Shown here: piece by piece, positions 47,798 to 55,463 of the stretch | How positions within the stretch are numbered: the stretch's first letter is position 1 | Layout of the letters: every line of letters begins with the position of its first letter | Source of the DNA: Agathobacter sp. | GTDB taxonomy: Bacteria; Bacillota; Clostridia; Lachnospirales; Lachnospiraceae | Assembly (NCBI GenBank): GCA_017409825.1 | Contig: JAFQRZ010000024.1 | Span: 274,367-338,366 of the forward strand | Direction of reading: 5' to 3' | DNA length: 64,000 nucleotides | Notes under the pieces: model-generated | The model's database searches: none | Seen by the model: the letters and a program-made list of their open reading frames with translations, nothing else | What the model was told of the DNA's origin: nothing | Made by a program: the position numbers and the translations under genes

Positions 47798-48592
47798 ATG
47801 AAACCCGGTGTATTTCTTGCAAAAAAGAAGGATGGCACGATTTATTATCGTTCCAGTTTAACCTACAAAAATAAACACATCAGCCTTGGCAGTTATGATA
47901 CCGAGGAACAGGCACATCAAACCTATAATGAGGCAAGTATGTTTTTATATTCTTCTCTTACCTTGGAGGATGTCGCACACGCAACTCTTCATCTGCCGTT
48001 TGATAAAGCCGTTACATTGATCAATTTCCGTGATAATGGCTTATATATTGGGACACCAATTTATCTGCGAAAGAACTATTTCAGCTATTATCTCTCCGAA
48101 AATGAAGAACTGAAATTCGATATTGATGACTTATTCTACTACTCTAGTCATCGTATTCTGCGTCGTCAGGGACATTTGTATGTCAATGACTATGGAATGC
48201 AGGTCTCTCTGCTTTCCCGCTATGGTATCCGAAACCACAGTGTCTGTGATAGAGATTATTACTTCGCCAATGGAGATAAGACTGATTTGCGTTATTCCAA
48301 TGTAGTTCTTGTAAATCGCTATTATGGTGTATCTCAGTATACTCGAAAGGCCCAATCCCGTTATCGTGTCAAAATCCACATCAATGGAAATTATACGATA
48401 GGAACTTATTCTACGGAAACCAAGGCTGCTATCGCCTATAACAAAGCCGTAGACTTAGCAAAATTGTATGGAATTCAAAAGAACTTCCCTACGAATTACA
48501 TCGAAGACCTACCAGCCAGCGAATATGCGAAAATCTACACAAAATTGAAGATATCTCCTAAATACCTAGATTATTTAAAAGCGAGCACATAG
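47798..48592 (+). CDS. AP2-HNH-AP2-like protein with degenerate nuclease centre
   Basis: The 264-residue protein has two AP2-like DNA-binding segments: residues 12-45 (IYYRSSLTYKNKHISLGSYD) and about 185-235 (RYRVKIHINGNYTIGTYST, then KAAIAYNKAVDLAK). Between them is an HNH-like core ending DRDYYFANGDKTDLRYSN. Homing HNH-AP2 enzymes normally have DHxNGDKxDNRxxN. Here the first catalytic His is absent and the DNR Asn is Leu. So nuclease activity is unlikely and DNA binding is likely. GAAAGG precedes the ATG. It is a stand-alone gene with its own palindrome and terminator. Confidence 0.7.
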   Translation: MKPGVFLAKKKDGTIYYRSSLTYKNKHISLGSYDTEEQAHQTYNEASMFLYSSLTLEDVAHATLHLPFDKAVTLINFRDNGLYIGTPIYLRKNYFSYYLSENEELKFDIDDLFYYSSHRILRRQGHLYVNDYGMQVSLLSRYGIRNHSVCDRDYYFANGDKTDLRYSNVVLVNRYYGVSQYTRKAQSRYRVKIHINGNYTIGTYSTETKAAIAYNKAVDLAKLYGIQKNFPTNYIEDLPASEYAKIYTKLKISPKYLDYLKAST

Positions 48593-48606
48593 TGCTCGCT
48601 TATTTT
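48579..48606. terminator. Bidirectional terminator
   Basis: The perfect 10-bp stem AAGCGAGCAC / GTGCTCGCTT with loop ATA (48579-48601) contains the stop codon of the AP2/HNH-like gene and is followed by ATTTTATTT. It also serves leuD. Confidence 0.85.
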
Positions 48607-49093
48607 ATTTATTATTGATGTAATTTACAAGTCCGCCACATGCAATTAAATTCTGCATAAATGGTGGAAATGCCTGTCCCTGGAAGCTTTCGCCCGTCGT
48701 TACATTTGTAATAACACCACTATCGAAATCCACCTTTACTTCATCGCCAGCTTTGATTGCTACTGCCGCTTCTGGACATTCAATAATTGGTAAACCAATG
48801 TTAATCGCATTACGATAAAAGATTCGTGCAAATGTTTCTGCAATTACACAACTAACACCGGCTGCTTTAATTGCAATTGGAGCATGTTCTCTGGAAGAAC
48901 CGCATCCAAAATTTTTATTTGCTACAATGATATCACCTTCGTTTACTTTGTTTACGAAATCCTTATCAATATCTTCCATACAATGTGTTGCAAGTTCTTT
49001 TGGGTCTGAAGAGTTCAGATATCTTGCTGGGATGATAACGTCTGTATCTACGTTGTCACCATATTTAAATACAGTACCCTGTGCTGCTTTCAT
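48605..49093 (-). CDS. leuD: 3-isopropylmalate dehydratase, small subunit
   Basis: LeuD pairs with LeuC to isomerise 2- to 3-isopropylmalate. The 162-residue, archaeal/clostridial-type small subunit has the swivelling-domain motif [14 protein letters not shown] near residue 18 and [14 protein letters not shown] near residue 60. Its ribosome site GAGGAGG lies in the last codons of leuC. Terminator follows. leuA and leuB are not in the window. Confidence 0.94.
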   Translation of the reverse strand: MKAAQGTVFKYGDNVDTDVIIPARYLNSSDPKELATHCMEDIDKDFVNKVNEGDIIVANKNFGCGSSREHAPIAIKAAGVSCVIAETFARIFYRNAINIGLPIIECPEAAVAIKAGDEVKVDFDSGVITNVTTGESFQGQAFPPFMQNLIACGGLVNYINNK

Positions 49094-49094
49094 C

Positions 49095-50366
49095 TTACAT
49101 TACCTCCTCTGGTCCAGAAATTTTACCTGTGATGGCACTTGCGGCTGCAACCGCTGGGCTTGCAAGGTATACTTCGGATTCTACATGGCCCATACGACCT
49201 ACGAAGTTACGATTTGTAGTAGATACGCATCTTTCACCTTCTGCTAAAACACCCATGTGACCACCAAGACATGGCCCACAGGTTGGTGTACTAACTACGG
49301 CACCCGCCTCAATAAAGGTACGAACCAAACCTTCTTCTATCGCATCTAAGTAAATCTTCTGTGTTCCAGGAATAATAATCACACGAATTCCCTTTGCACA
49401 TTTCTTTCCCTTCATGATTTCGGCAGCAGCTCTTAAGTCATCCATACGACCATTTGTACAAGAACCGATAACTACCTGATCAATCTTGATTTCATCCATC
49501 GCATTAATTTCATCGATGGTATGTGTATTTTCTGGCAAATGAGGGAATGCTACGGTTGATTTCAATGTAGATAAATCAATCACATATTCTTCATCATACT
49601 CTGCATCTTCATCTGCTTCGTATTCCACCCATTCTCTTGTAGAATGTTCTTTCATATAAGCTCTAGTCACATCATCAATTGGGAAAATACCATTCTTTCC
49701 ACCAGCTTCAATCGCCATATTTGCAATCGTAAGTCTGTCGTCCATAGAAAGATACTGGATGCCATCTCCGACAAATTCCATAGATTTATATAACGCACCG
49801 TCTACGCCAATCATACCAATGATATGAAGAATGACATCTTTACCACTTACCCATTTACTTGGTTTTCCTGTTAAAACAAATTTAATTGCAGATGGAACCT
49901 TAAACCAAGCCTTACCAGTTGCCATACCAGCCGCCATATCAGTACTACCAACGCCGGTCGAAAATGCACCTAACGCACCATACGTACAAGTATGGGAGTC
50001 CGCACCGATGATAACATCACCAGCTACCGTTAATCCTTTTTCTGGCAATAATGCATGCTCAATTCCCATTTCACCAACATCGAAATAGTTCGTAATATCA
50101 TTCTTGCAAGCGAATTCACGCACACATTTGCAGTGCTGTGCAGATTTGATATCCTTGTTCGGTGTAAAATGGTCCATTACCAAAGCAATTTTATCTTTAT
50201 GGAATACTCCATCTACTTTCATCTTTTCAATTTCATGAATCGCAACTGGAGAAGTAATATCATTACCCAATACTAAATCCAAGTCCGCCTCTATCAATTG
50301 ACCTGCCACTACAGATTCTAAACCTGCATGTGCAGCCAGGATTTTCTGTGTCATTGTCATTCCCAT
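49095..50366 (-). CDS. leuC: 3-isopropylmalate dehydratase, large subunit
   Basis: LeuC is the iron-sulphur aconitase-type subunit. The 423-residue protein is of the archaeal/clostridial length, with Fe-S cysteines in [10 protein letters not shown] and [23 protein letters not shown] is near residue 120. The ATG at 50366 has AGGAGG eight bases upstream. A LysR-type gene is divergent from it, with a palindrome between them. Confidence 0.95.
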   Translation of the reverse strand: MGMTMTQKILAAHAGLESVVAGQLIEADLDLVLGNDITSPVAIHEIEKMKVDGVFHKDKIALVMDHFTPNKDIKSAQHCKCVREFACKNDITNYFDVGEMGIEHALLPEKGLTVAGDVIIGADSHTCTYGALGAFSTGVGSTDMAAGMATGKAWFKVPSAIKFVLTGKPSKWVSGKDVILHIIGMIGVDGALYKSMEFVGDGIQYLSMDDRLTIANMAIEAGGKNGIFPIDDVTRAYMKEHSTREWVEYEADEDAEYDEEYVIDLSTLKSTVAFPHLPENTHTIDEINAMDEIKIDQVVIGSCTNGRMDDLRAAAEIMKGKKCAKGIRVIIIPGTQKIYLDAIEEGLVRTFIEAGAVVSTPTCGPCLGGHMGVLAEGERCVSTTNRNFVGRMGHVESEVYLASPAVAAASAITGKISGPEEVM

Positions 50367-50433
50367 GGAAATAACCTCCTTTATTCTGAATCACTGAATT
50401 GATTGTAACACACAAAAATATATAATGAAAATA

Positions 50434-50468
50434 CATAATAAACATATTTACCATAACCTTATCTTATG
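50434..50468 (-). promoter_or_regulatory. LysR-type operator upstream of leuC
   Basis: The palindrome CATAA-N7-TTATG (50452-50468) is centred about 65 bases before a likely leuC start site (TACAAT at 50407-50402 as -10). A weaker CATAAT...ATATTT segment lies at 50434-50449. The inner ATAACCTTATCTTAT resembles ATAACTTGTAGTTAT in front of ilvN (11 of 15 positions). This is a reading of pattern, not of data. Confidence 0.5.
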
Positions 50469-50530
50469 ATATACTATATCTAAACCTTTAATTGAGTTAT
50501 ATCTTTTATTATAGAAACGGAGGCCAAATC

Positions 50531-51436
50531 ATGACTCAAAATTTATCATCATATTGGATTTTTTATACGGTAGCAAATGCTGGAAACATCTCCAAAGCAG
50601 CCAAGGAGCTCTATATCAGCCAGCCTGCAATCAGTAAATCCATTCAGAAATTAGAAGAAAGCTTAAACTGTAAGCTCTTTTCTCGTAGCTCACGAGGCGT
50701 TATCCTTACTGATGAAGGCAATCTCCTCTACGACCATGTAAAAGAAGCATTTGAAACCTTAAGCATGGGCGAAGACAAATTAAAACGTTCAATTGAACTT
50801 GGCGTTGGACATATCCAGATTGGTGTAAGCTCTACCCTTTGTAAATATATGCTTTTACCATACTTAAGTGAGTTCATTCACCAGAATCCGCACATCAGTA
50901 TTTCCATTAGTTGTCAGTCTACCAATGAAACACTTCGTCTTTTGGACGACAACAAAATCGACATTGGATTGATTGGTAAACCGGAAAGCTTGAAAGGTCT
51001 TGTCTTCGACCCCCTTTCTGATATTGAAGATATTTTCGTTGCAACTCCAGAATACCTTGCAAACCTTGCAGAACGTGGTATTGAAAAGGACGAAGTACTC
51101 GAGCATGCTACCCTCATGCTTTTAGACAAAAATAACGTAACCCGTCGATATATTGATGATTATTTCCAGGAAAACCTCATTGATGTTTCTGACACCATCG
51201 ACATTTCCGACATGGGCTTACTTATCGACTTTGCCAAAATCGGTGTTGGCGTTGCCTGTGTAATTAAGAGTTTCGTTTCTCGCGAATTAGCTAAAGGAAA
51301 ATTAGAAGAAATCCCACTAGAAATATCCATTCCAAAACGTGAAGTTGGTTTTGCATACAAGGAAAATGTAAAACTCTCAAAAGCACTGGATAGCTTTATC
51401 GATTTCTATAAAAACTTTGAGCCATCTGAGGAATAA
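50531..51436 (+). CDS. LysR-family transcriptional regulator
   Basis: The 301-residue protein has the LysR helix-turn-helix at the N-terminus (NAGNISKAAKELYISQPAISKSIQKLEE) and an effector-binding domain from about residue 90. I use ATG 50531, with GGAGG upstream. It is divergent from leuCD and 15 bases from the next gene. The best prediction is control of branched-chain amino acid genes, including leuCD and itself. Confidence 0.9.
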   Translation: MTQNLSSYWIFYTVANAGNISKAAKELYISQPAISKSIQKLEESLNCKLFSRSSRGVILTDEGNLLYDHVKEAFETLSMGEDKLKRSIELGVGHIQIGVSSTLCKYMLLPYLSEFIHQNPHISISISCQSTNETLRLLDDNKIDIGLIGKPESLKGLVFDPLSDIEDIFVATPEYLANLAERGIEKDEVLEHATLMLLDKNNVTRRYIDDYFQENLIDVSDTIDISDMGLLIDFAKIGVGVACVIKSFVSRELAKGKLEEIPLEISIPKREVGFAYKENVKLSKALDSFIDFYKNFEPSEE

Positions 51437-51451
51437 GGGAGGGTTCAGACT

Positions 51452-52219
51452 ATGAAAGAACAAATACATACCATACCAATTAACGATGCCCTCGATAATG
51501 CTGGCGAATGCCTCTTCTGCTATATCGAACGACGTACCGAAGAACACGCCATGAACTTCGTATTAGGTCATGGAGCTTCATATATGGAAGCTGACATCCG
51601 AGAAATGACCGACAAAGCTGGCTTCTGTCGTGCACATTATAAGAAAATGTTCGACTACGGCAATTCCTTAGGAAATGCTTGGATTTTAAAAACCCACTAT
51701 CGTCGCATCATTGATGAAATGAACAAAGAATTTAAGAACTTTAAACCAGGAAAACCCGCAAAAAAAGGCTTGTTTTCAAAGGCAGCAGATACAGATGCCT
51801 CGAATTCGATTGTTTCATGGATTCGCGAGAAAGAATGTAGCTGCTATATCTGTAACAGCGTCCAGAACACCTTTGATGCCTATTTAAAGACCTTCTTTAC
51901 CATGTACAGCAAAGATACAAGTGTTCGTGAGAAATTCTTCGCAACCAAAGGTGTATGCCTCTCTCACTTTGCCAATCTATGCGAAGGCGCAGACCAGTAC
52001 TTAAAACCAGCTGAGCAAGAGGAATTCTATAAACGTTTCCTTCCATTGCAGTCCGCGAACATGGAGCGTGTCTATGAGGATATCGCCTGGTTTATAGAGA
52101 AATACGATTACAAAAACAAAGATGCTGATTGGAAAGATTCCAAAGACGCCGTACAACGCGGTATGCAAAAGATGAAAGGGACAGACCCTAGTTTACCACC
52201 GTATCAATTAAAAAGGTAA
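51452..52219 (+). CDS. DUF6062-type Cys/His-rich protein
   Basis: The 255-residue protein has two similar sets of metal-ligand motifs: CLFCYIERR with FCRAHY, and CSCYICNS with CLSHFA. This CxxC-CxxH repeat suggests two zinc sites. It matches proteins I know as DUF6062, with no determined role. It has no signal peptide or membrane segment. It is in one unit with the LysR gene (15 bases), which suggests a link to the same regulation. Confidence 0.72.
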   Translation: MKEQIHTIPINDALDNAGECLFCYIERRTEEHAMNFVLGHGASYMEADIREMTDKAGFCRAHYKKMFDYGNSLGNAWILKTHYRRIIDEMNKEFKNFKPGKPAKKGLFSKAADTDASNSIVSWIREKECSCYICNSVQNTFDAYLKTFFTMYSKDTSVREKFFATKGVCLSHFANLCEGADQYLKPAEQEEFYKRFLPLQSANMERVYEDIAWFIEKYDYKNKDADWKDSKDAVQRGMQKMKGTDPSLPPYQLKR

Positions 52220-52224
52220 CATCA

Positions 52225-52264
52225 AACGGGAGTAACGCAACTTCATGCGTTACTCCCGTTCTTA
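52225..52264. terminator. Bidirectional terminator
   Basis: A perfect 15-bp stem AACGGGAGTAACGCA / TGCGTTACTCCCGTT (52225-52239 and 52246-52260), then CTTATT. It serves the DUF6062 gene and the convergent 2H phosphoesterase gene. Confidence 0.85.
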
Positions 52265-52783
52265 TTACAATTCCCAACTCGCAATCACGCGATATGGATT
52301 CTTCTTCGCAAGTTCAATTCGAACTACTTCCCCTTCAAACACTTCAAAGGATTTCTGCAACACATCAAATGCATTTCGCATTTCTTCCTCTGACAACTGC
52401 TTTGCAATCGTGGTATGCGGAAGCCAACTAAATGGTTTATAGTATTTGCTTATCTTTGTATTTGGTATATTTACAATACCTTCATATATTACAATAGATA
52501 AATGATGTAAATACTCATTTAGGACAGGCTGAATAAAGATTACAGTAGGGAATGTCCCTACTGTAACCCATTCAATCTTATTTCGTTTGATATTTAATAT
52601 TGCAGATTTTAGTGCACCTAAAACAGTATTTTCATGCAGTGTTTCAAACGCAAAAATCGTAATATGTGGTGGCACATTATTGTCAATCATAAATGCATTT
52701 CCACATTGTTTTGCAACATCATTGATATAAGACTGTATTTGATTTTCTGTTTTATCATCAAAATATAGAGAAATCAAATACAT
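52265..52783 (-). CDS. 2H phosphoesterase (2'-5' RNA ligase-like)
   Basis: The 172-residue protein has the two HxT motifs that define the 2H family: PPHITIFAFE near residue 45 and WLPHTTIAKQ near residue 123. Relatives hydrolyse 2',3'-cyclic phosphates or join RNA in vitro. The substrate is unknown here. GAGGTG precedes the ATG. It begins two bases after the stop of the 71-residue gene, so the pair is coupled. Confidence 0.85.
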   Translation of the reverse strand: MYLISLYFDDKTENQIQSYINDVAKQCGNAFMIDNNVPPHITIFAFETLHENTVLGALKSAILNIKRNKIEWVTVGTFPTVIFIQPVLNEYLHHLSIVIYEGIVNIPNTKISKYYKPFSWLPHTTIAKQLSEEEMRNAFDVLQKSFEVFEGEVVRIELAKKNPYRVIASWEL

Positions 52784-52785
52784 AC

Positions 52786-53001
52786 TTATCTCACCTCATA
52801 AACCATTTGGCCACTATTCAGTGCATCTATAATATGTCGAAACTCTGCTCTAGCTTCTTCTTCCGATTTATATTCACCGGCAGTTACATAAGATGCATTT
52901 CCTTTTCCATAAGCAGAAATCCAATAATTTCCAAATGATTTTGTCACTTCAATTCGCTCAAATTCGAGTAATTTATTTTTATCCTGCGTTAAAAGATACA
53001 T
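52786..53001 (-). CDS. Small protein of unknown function (71 residues)
   Basis: This short protein starts MYLLTQDKNKLLEFERIEV, and continues with a beta-beta-helix pattern and a C-terminal helix (EEEARAEFRHIIDALNSGQM). Similar unnamed proteins occur in Firmicutes chromosomes and phages, with no function assigned. AGGAGG lies upstream of the ATG. It is sandwiched between the GH2 gene (18 bases) and the 2H phosphoesterase (two bases). Confidence 0.7.
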   Translation of the reverse strand: MYLLTQDKNKLLEFERIEVTKSFGNYWISAYGKGNASYVTAGEYKSEEEARAEFRHIIDALNSGQMVYEVR

Positions 53002-53019
53002 ATCGTATCCTCCTTTACA

Positions 53020-55338
53020 CTATTTCTTTTTAGGCAATGGAATCTTATTGAGTTTCTTGTTCATGTCAAGAAGCTGTTCTTTGGTAAATTCGATGCCTAC
53101 CATACCGCCCATAGAAGAGATACGAAGGATGGTGAAGCTTCCTACCATAGCCATGATGCCATCACTCTTAAGGTCAATATTGAATCCGCCACCTTTATTT
53201 TCTCCATCTTCAGATTTATTCTGCTTCATCTGTTTCATCAAAGAGCTTGTCATGCTTGCGATAAACATCTTACCACGGAGTGTTCCCATGATATCGCTAA
53301 TCTTTGTATTTAATGAGCAGTAGCCTTCTCTTTCTGTGATGTCAAACCAGTTCAGGATTGCGTTCTTTTCTACAAGACGATAGCTTGCATCAAATTCTTC
53401 AACTTTATTAATTACACTTTCATCTTTGCATTCGCCAGCAACTGCTTCAAGTTTTGTTTCACCAGCGTTTGGTACATCAAAGTAGAAGAAGTGATCTTCT
53501 GCTGTTTTCTTGCCAAGAGATACCCCGTTTGCGAAGAGTTCTACTTCTGGCTGGTTTGAGTAAACCGTTACCTTCGTAACATCTTCTACACGGTTTACAT
53601 AACGTTTGCCACAAAGATGTACAAATGGTTCATCAGATAACCATGCTTTGTAAGCATAGAATGCATCTTTCTTGTACTTTCTATCGATAGTTACAAGACC
53701 TTTATGGTTCTGTCCGTTTTCGCCACCTTCACCACGTGAGTCAGCACCGAAGTCAAACATATTCCATACATGAGTTGCCCAAAGATATTTACGAGTAAAG
53801 AGCTGCTTAATGAGTTCTTCATGATAATATGCCTGATATTCTTCCGAATAGTCCCCCTGCTGTGGATTAGAGTTGTGCCAGTTCAACGCTTCACAACCAT
53901 ATTCCGAACAGCCTACTGGCAGGTTAGGGAATTTTTCATGGAACTTGTCAAACCAAGGACCATTCTGTTCTGTGGTTCCGCCGTACCATCCAAAATAATG
54001 GTTCCAAGATACCGTATCTGGAATCTGGATATATTCTGCATCCATTGGACACATAGAAACGATAGCCATAGTGGTCTTACGTGTCTTGTCCATGTCGTGT
54101 ACCAAATCATTCAAGATTCTGTGATTTTCGATAAGGTCTGGATCATCGTGTCCATTGATTGTAATTTCGTTTGAAAGGCCCCAAACAACGATAGATGGGT
54201 GGTTATAGTTCTGCACTACAAGCTCTTTCATCTGTGAAATCGTATTTTCACGACCAGTTGCCATGTGACTTGAAATATATGGAATTTCTGCCCAAATTAC
54301 AAGACCTCTTTCATCACAAAGATCATAGAAATACTGGTCATGCTGATAGTGAGCCAAACGAATAGTTGTAGCACCTACTTCGCAAATTAAATCCATATCT
54401 TCATCATGGTGTTCTTTTAATAAAGCATTACCAAATCCAATTCTATCCTGATGACGAGAAACACCACGAAGTGGATACTCTTCCCCATTTAAAATAAAGC
54501 CGTTCTGTGGATCGATTTCATAAGAACGGCAGCCAAATCTAGCTTCTACAGTATCTACTACTGTTCCATCCTCTACTAATTCAGCAACTGCTGTGTAAAG
54601 GTATGGATCCTTACGTCCATGCCAACGATGCACATTTTTGATATCCTGTTCCAAATCAATTAATGCAATATTTGCGGCTAAGTTCTGAGCATCATTTGCC
54701 TTTTCCACCTTAGTAGTTTCAGTTACAACATTACCTTCTGCATCTTTGATAATAAAATGTACCGACTGATTTTCTTTTTTGTTTGCAACATAAGCCTGTA
54801 AACGAACGATAGCATCTGTATCATTTACGATTCTAGGTGTAATTACAAAACCTTTGCCACCATAGTAATCTAAATCAAAATGCGATTCTGCTACTGCAAT
54901 GATATTTACATCTCTGTACATACCACCATAGAAGGTAAAGTCAGCTACCTGTGGGTAAACAGTATCATTAGCAGCATTATCAACCGCTACTACGATAAGA
55001 GTTTCGTCGGTAAGCTCTTCTGTGATATTTACTCTCCATGTAGAGAAACCACCATCATGGTGTGCCAGAGCTTTTCCATTTACATAAACATCTGCGGACG
55101 AAGCTGCACCATTAATTTCTAAATAATAGCATTCTGCTTCAGGTAAATCTGCTTTTTTGATTACTTTTGCATAATTACATGTACCACGGAAGTAATCAGA
55201 GCCCCCATCCATACCATCAATATTGTTCCATGTGTGTGGAACGTTTACTACTTCCCAATCAGTTGGAAGTGTCGCTGGAATTTCTTTCGTGTCTTTGAGG
55301 AAAGACCAGCCTGAGTTAATGTTGATTAACTGTCTCAT
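53020..55338 (-). CDS. GH2 beta-galactosidase/glucuronidase-type enzyme with extra C-terminal module
   Basis: The 772-residue cytosolic protein has the GH2 sugar-binding, Ig-like and TIM-barrel domains. The acid/base Glu is in VVWGLSNEITING, and the nucleophile in VGCSEYGCEALNWHN. Conserved PLRGVSRHQDR precedes them. There is no signal peptide, so it works inside the cell on imported sugars. After about residue 655 comes a Met- and Lys-rich part (DIMGTLRGKMF, then FTKEQLLDMNKKLNKIPL) unlike the classical GH2 end. The exact sugar cannot be read from the sequence. Confidence 0.88.
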   Translation of the reverse strand: MRQLININSGWSFLKDTKEIPATLPTDWEVVNVPHTWNNIDGMDGGSDYFRGTCNYAKVIKKADLPEAECYYLEINGAASSADVYVNGKALAHHDGGFSTWRVNITEELTDETLIVVAVDNAANDTVYPQVADFTFYGGMYRDVNIIAVAESHFDLDYYGGKGFVITPRIVNDTDAIVRLQAYVANKKENQSVHFIIKDAEGNVVTETTKVEKANDAQNLAANIALIDLEQDIKNVHRWHGRKDPYLYTAVAELVEDGTVVDTVEARFGCRSYEIDPQNGFILNGEEYPLRGVSRHQDRIGFGNALLKEHHDEDMDLICEVGATTIRLAHYQHDQYFYDLCDERGLVIWAEIPYISSHMATGRENTISQMKELVVQNYNHPSIVVWGLSNEITINGHDDPDLIENHRILNDLVHDMDKTRKTTMAIVSMCPMDAEYIQIPDTVSWNHYFGWYGGTTEQNGPWFDKFHEKFPNLPVGCSEYGCEALNWHNSNPQQGDYSEEYQAYYHEELIKQLFTRKYLWATHVWNMFDFGADSRGEGGENGQNHKGLVTIDRKYKKDAFYAYKAWLSDEPFVHLCGKRYVNRVEDVTKVTVYSNQPEVELFANGVSLGKKTAEDHFFYFDVPNAGETKLEAVAGECKDESVINKVEEFDASYRLVEKNAILNWFDITEREGYCSLNTKISDIMGTLRGKMFIASMTSSLMKQMKQNKSEDGENKGGGFNIDLKSDGIMAMVGSFTILRISSMGGMVGIEFTKEQLLDMNKKLNKIPLPKKK

Positions 55339-55366
55339 ATTTTCCTTTTCTCCTTAAAACATATTA

Positions 55367-55396
55367 ATAGGCTCCGGACACAAGCCCAGAGCCTAT
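55367..55396 (-). terminator. Hairpin between the surface-protein and GH2 genes
   Basis: ATAGGCTC / GAGCCTAT (55367-55374 and 55389-55396) lies just after the surface-protein gene. The T-run on the minus side is weak, so termination is only probable. Confidence 0.5.
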
Positions 55397-55463
55397 CTCG
55401 TTAAACAATATTATATTGCAAAAATATGTTTGATACAATATGTTTCTTATCGTATTCTGCAAA

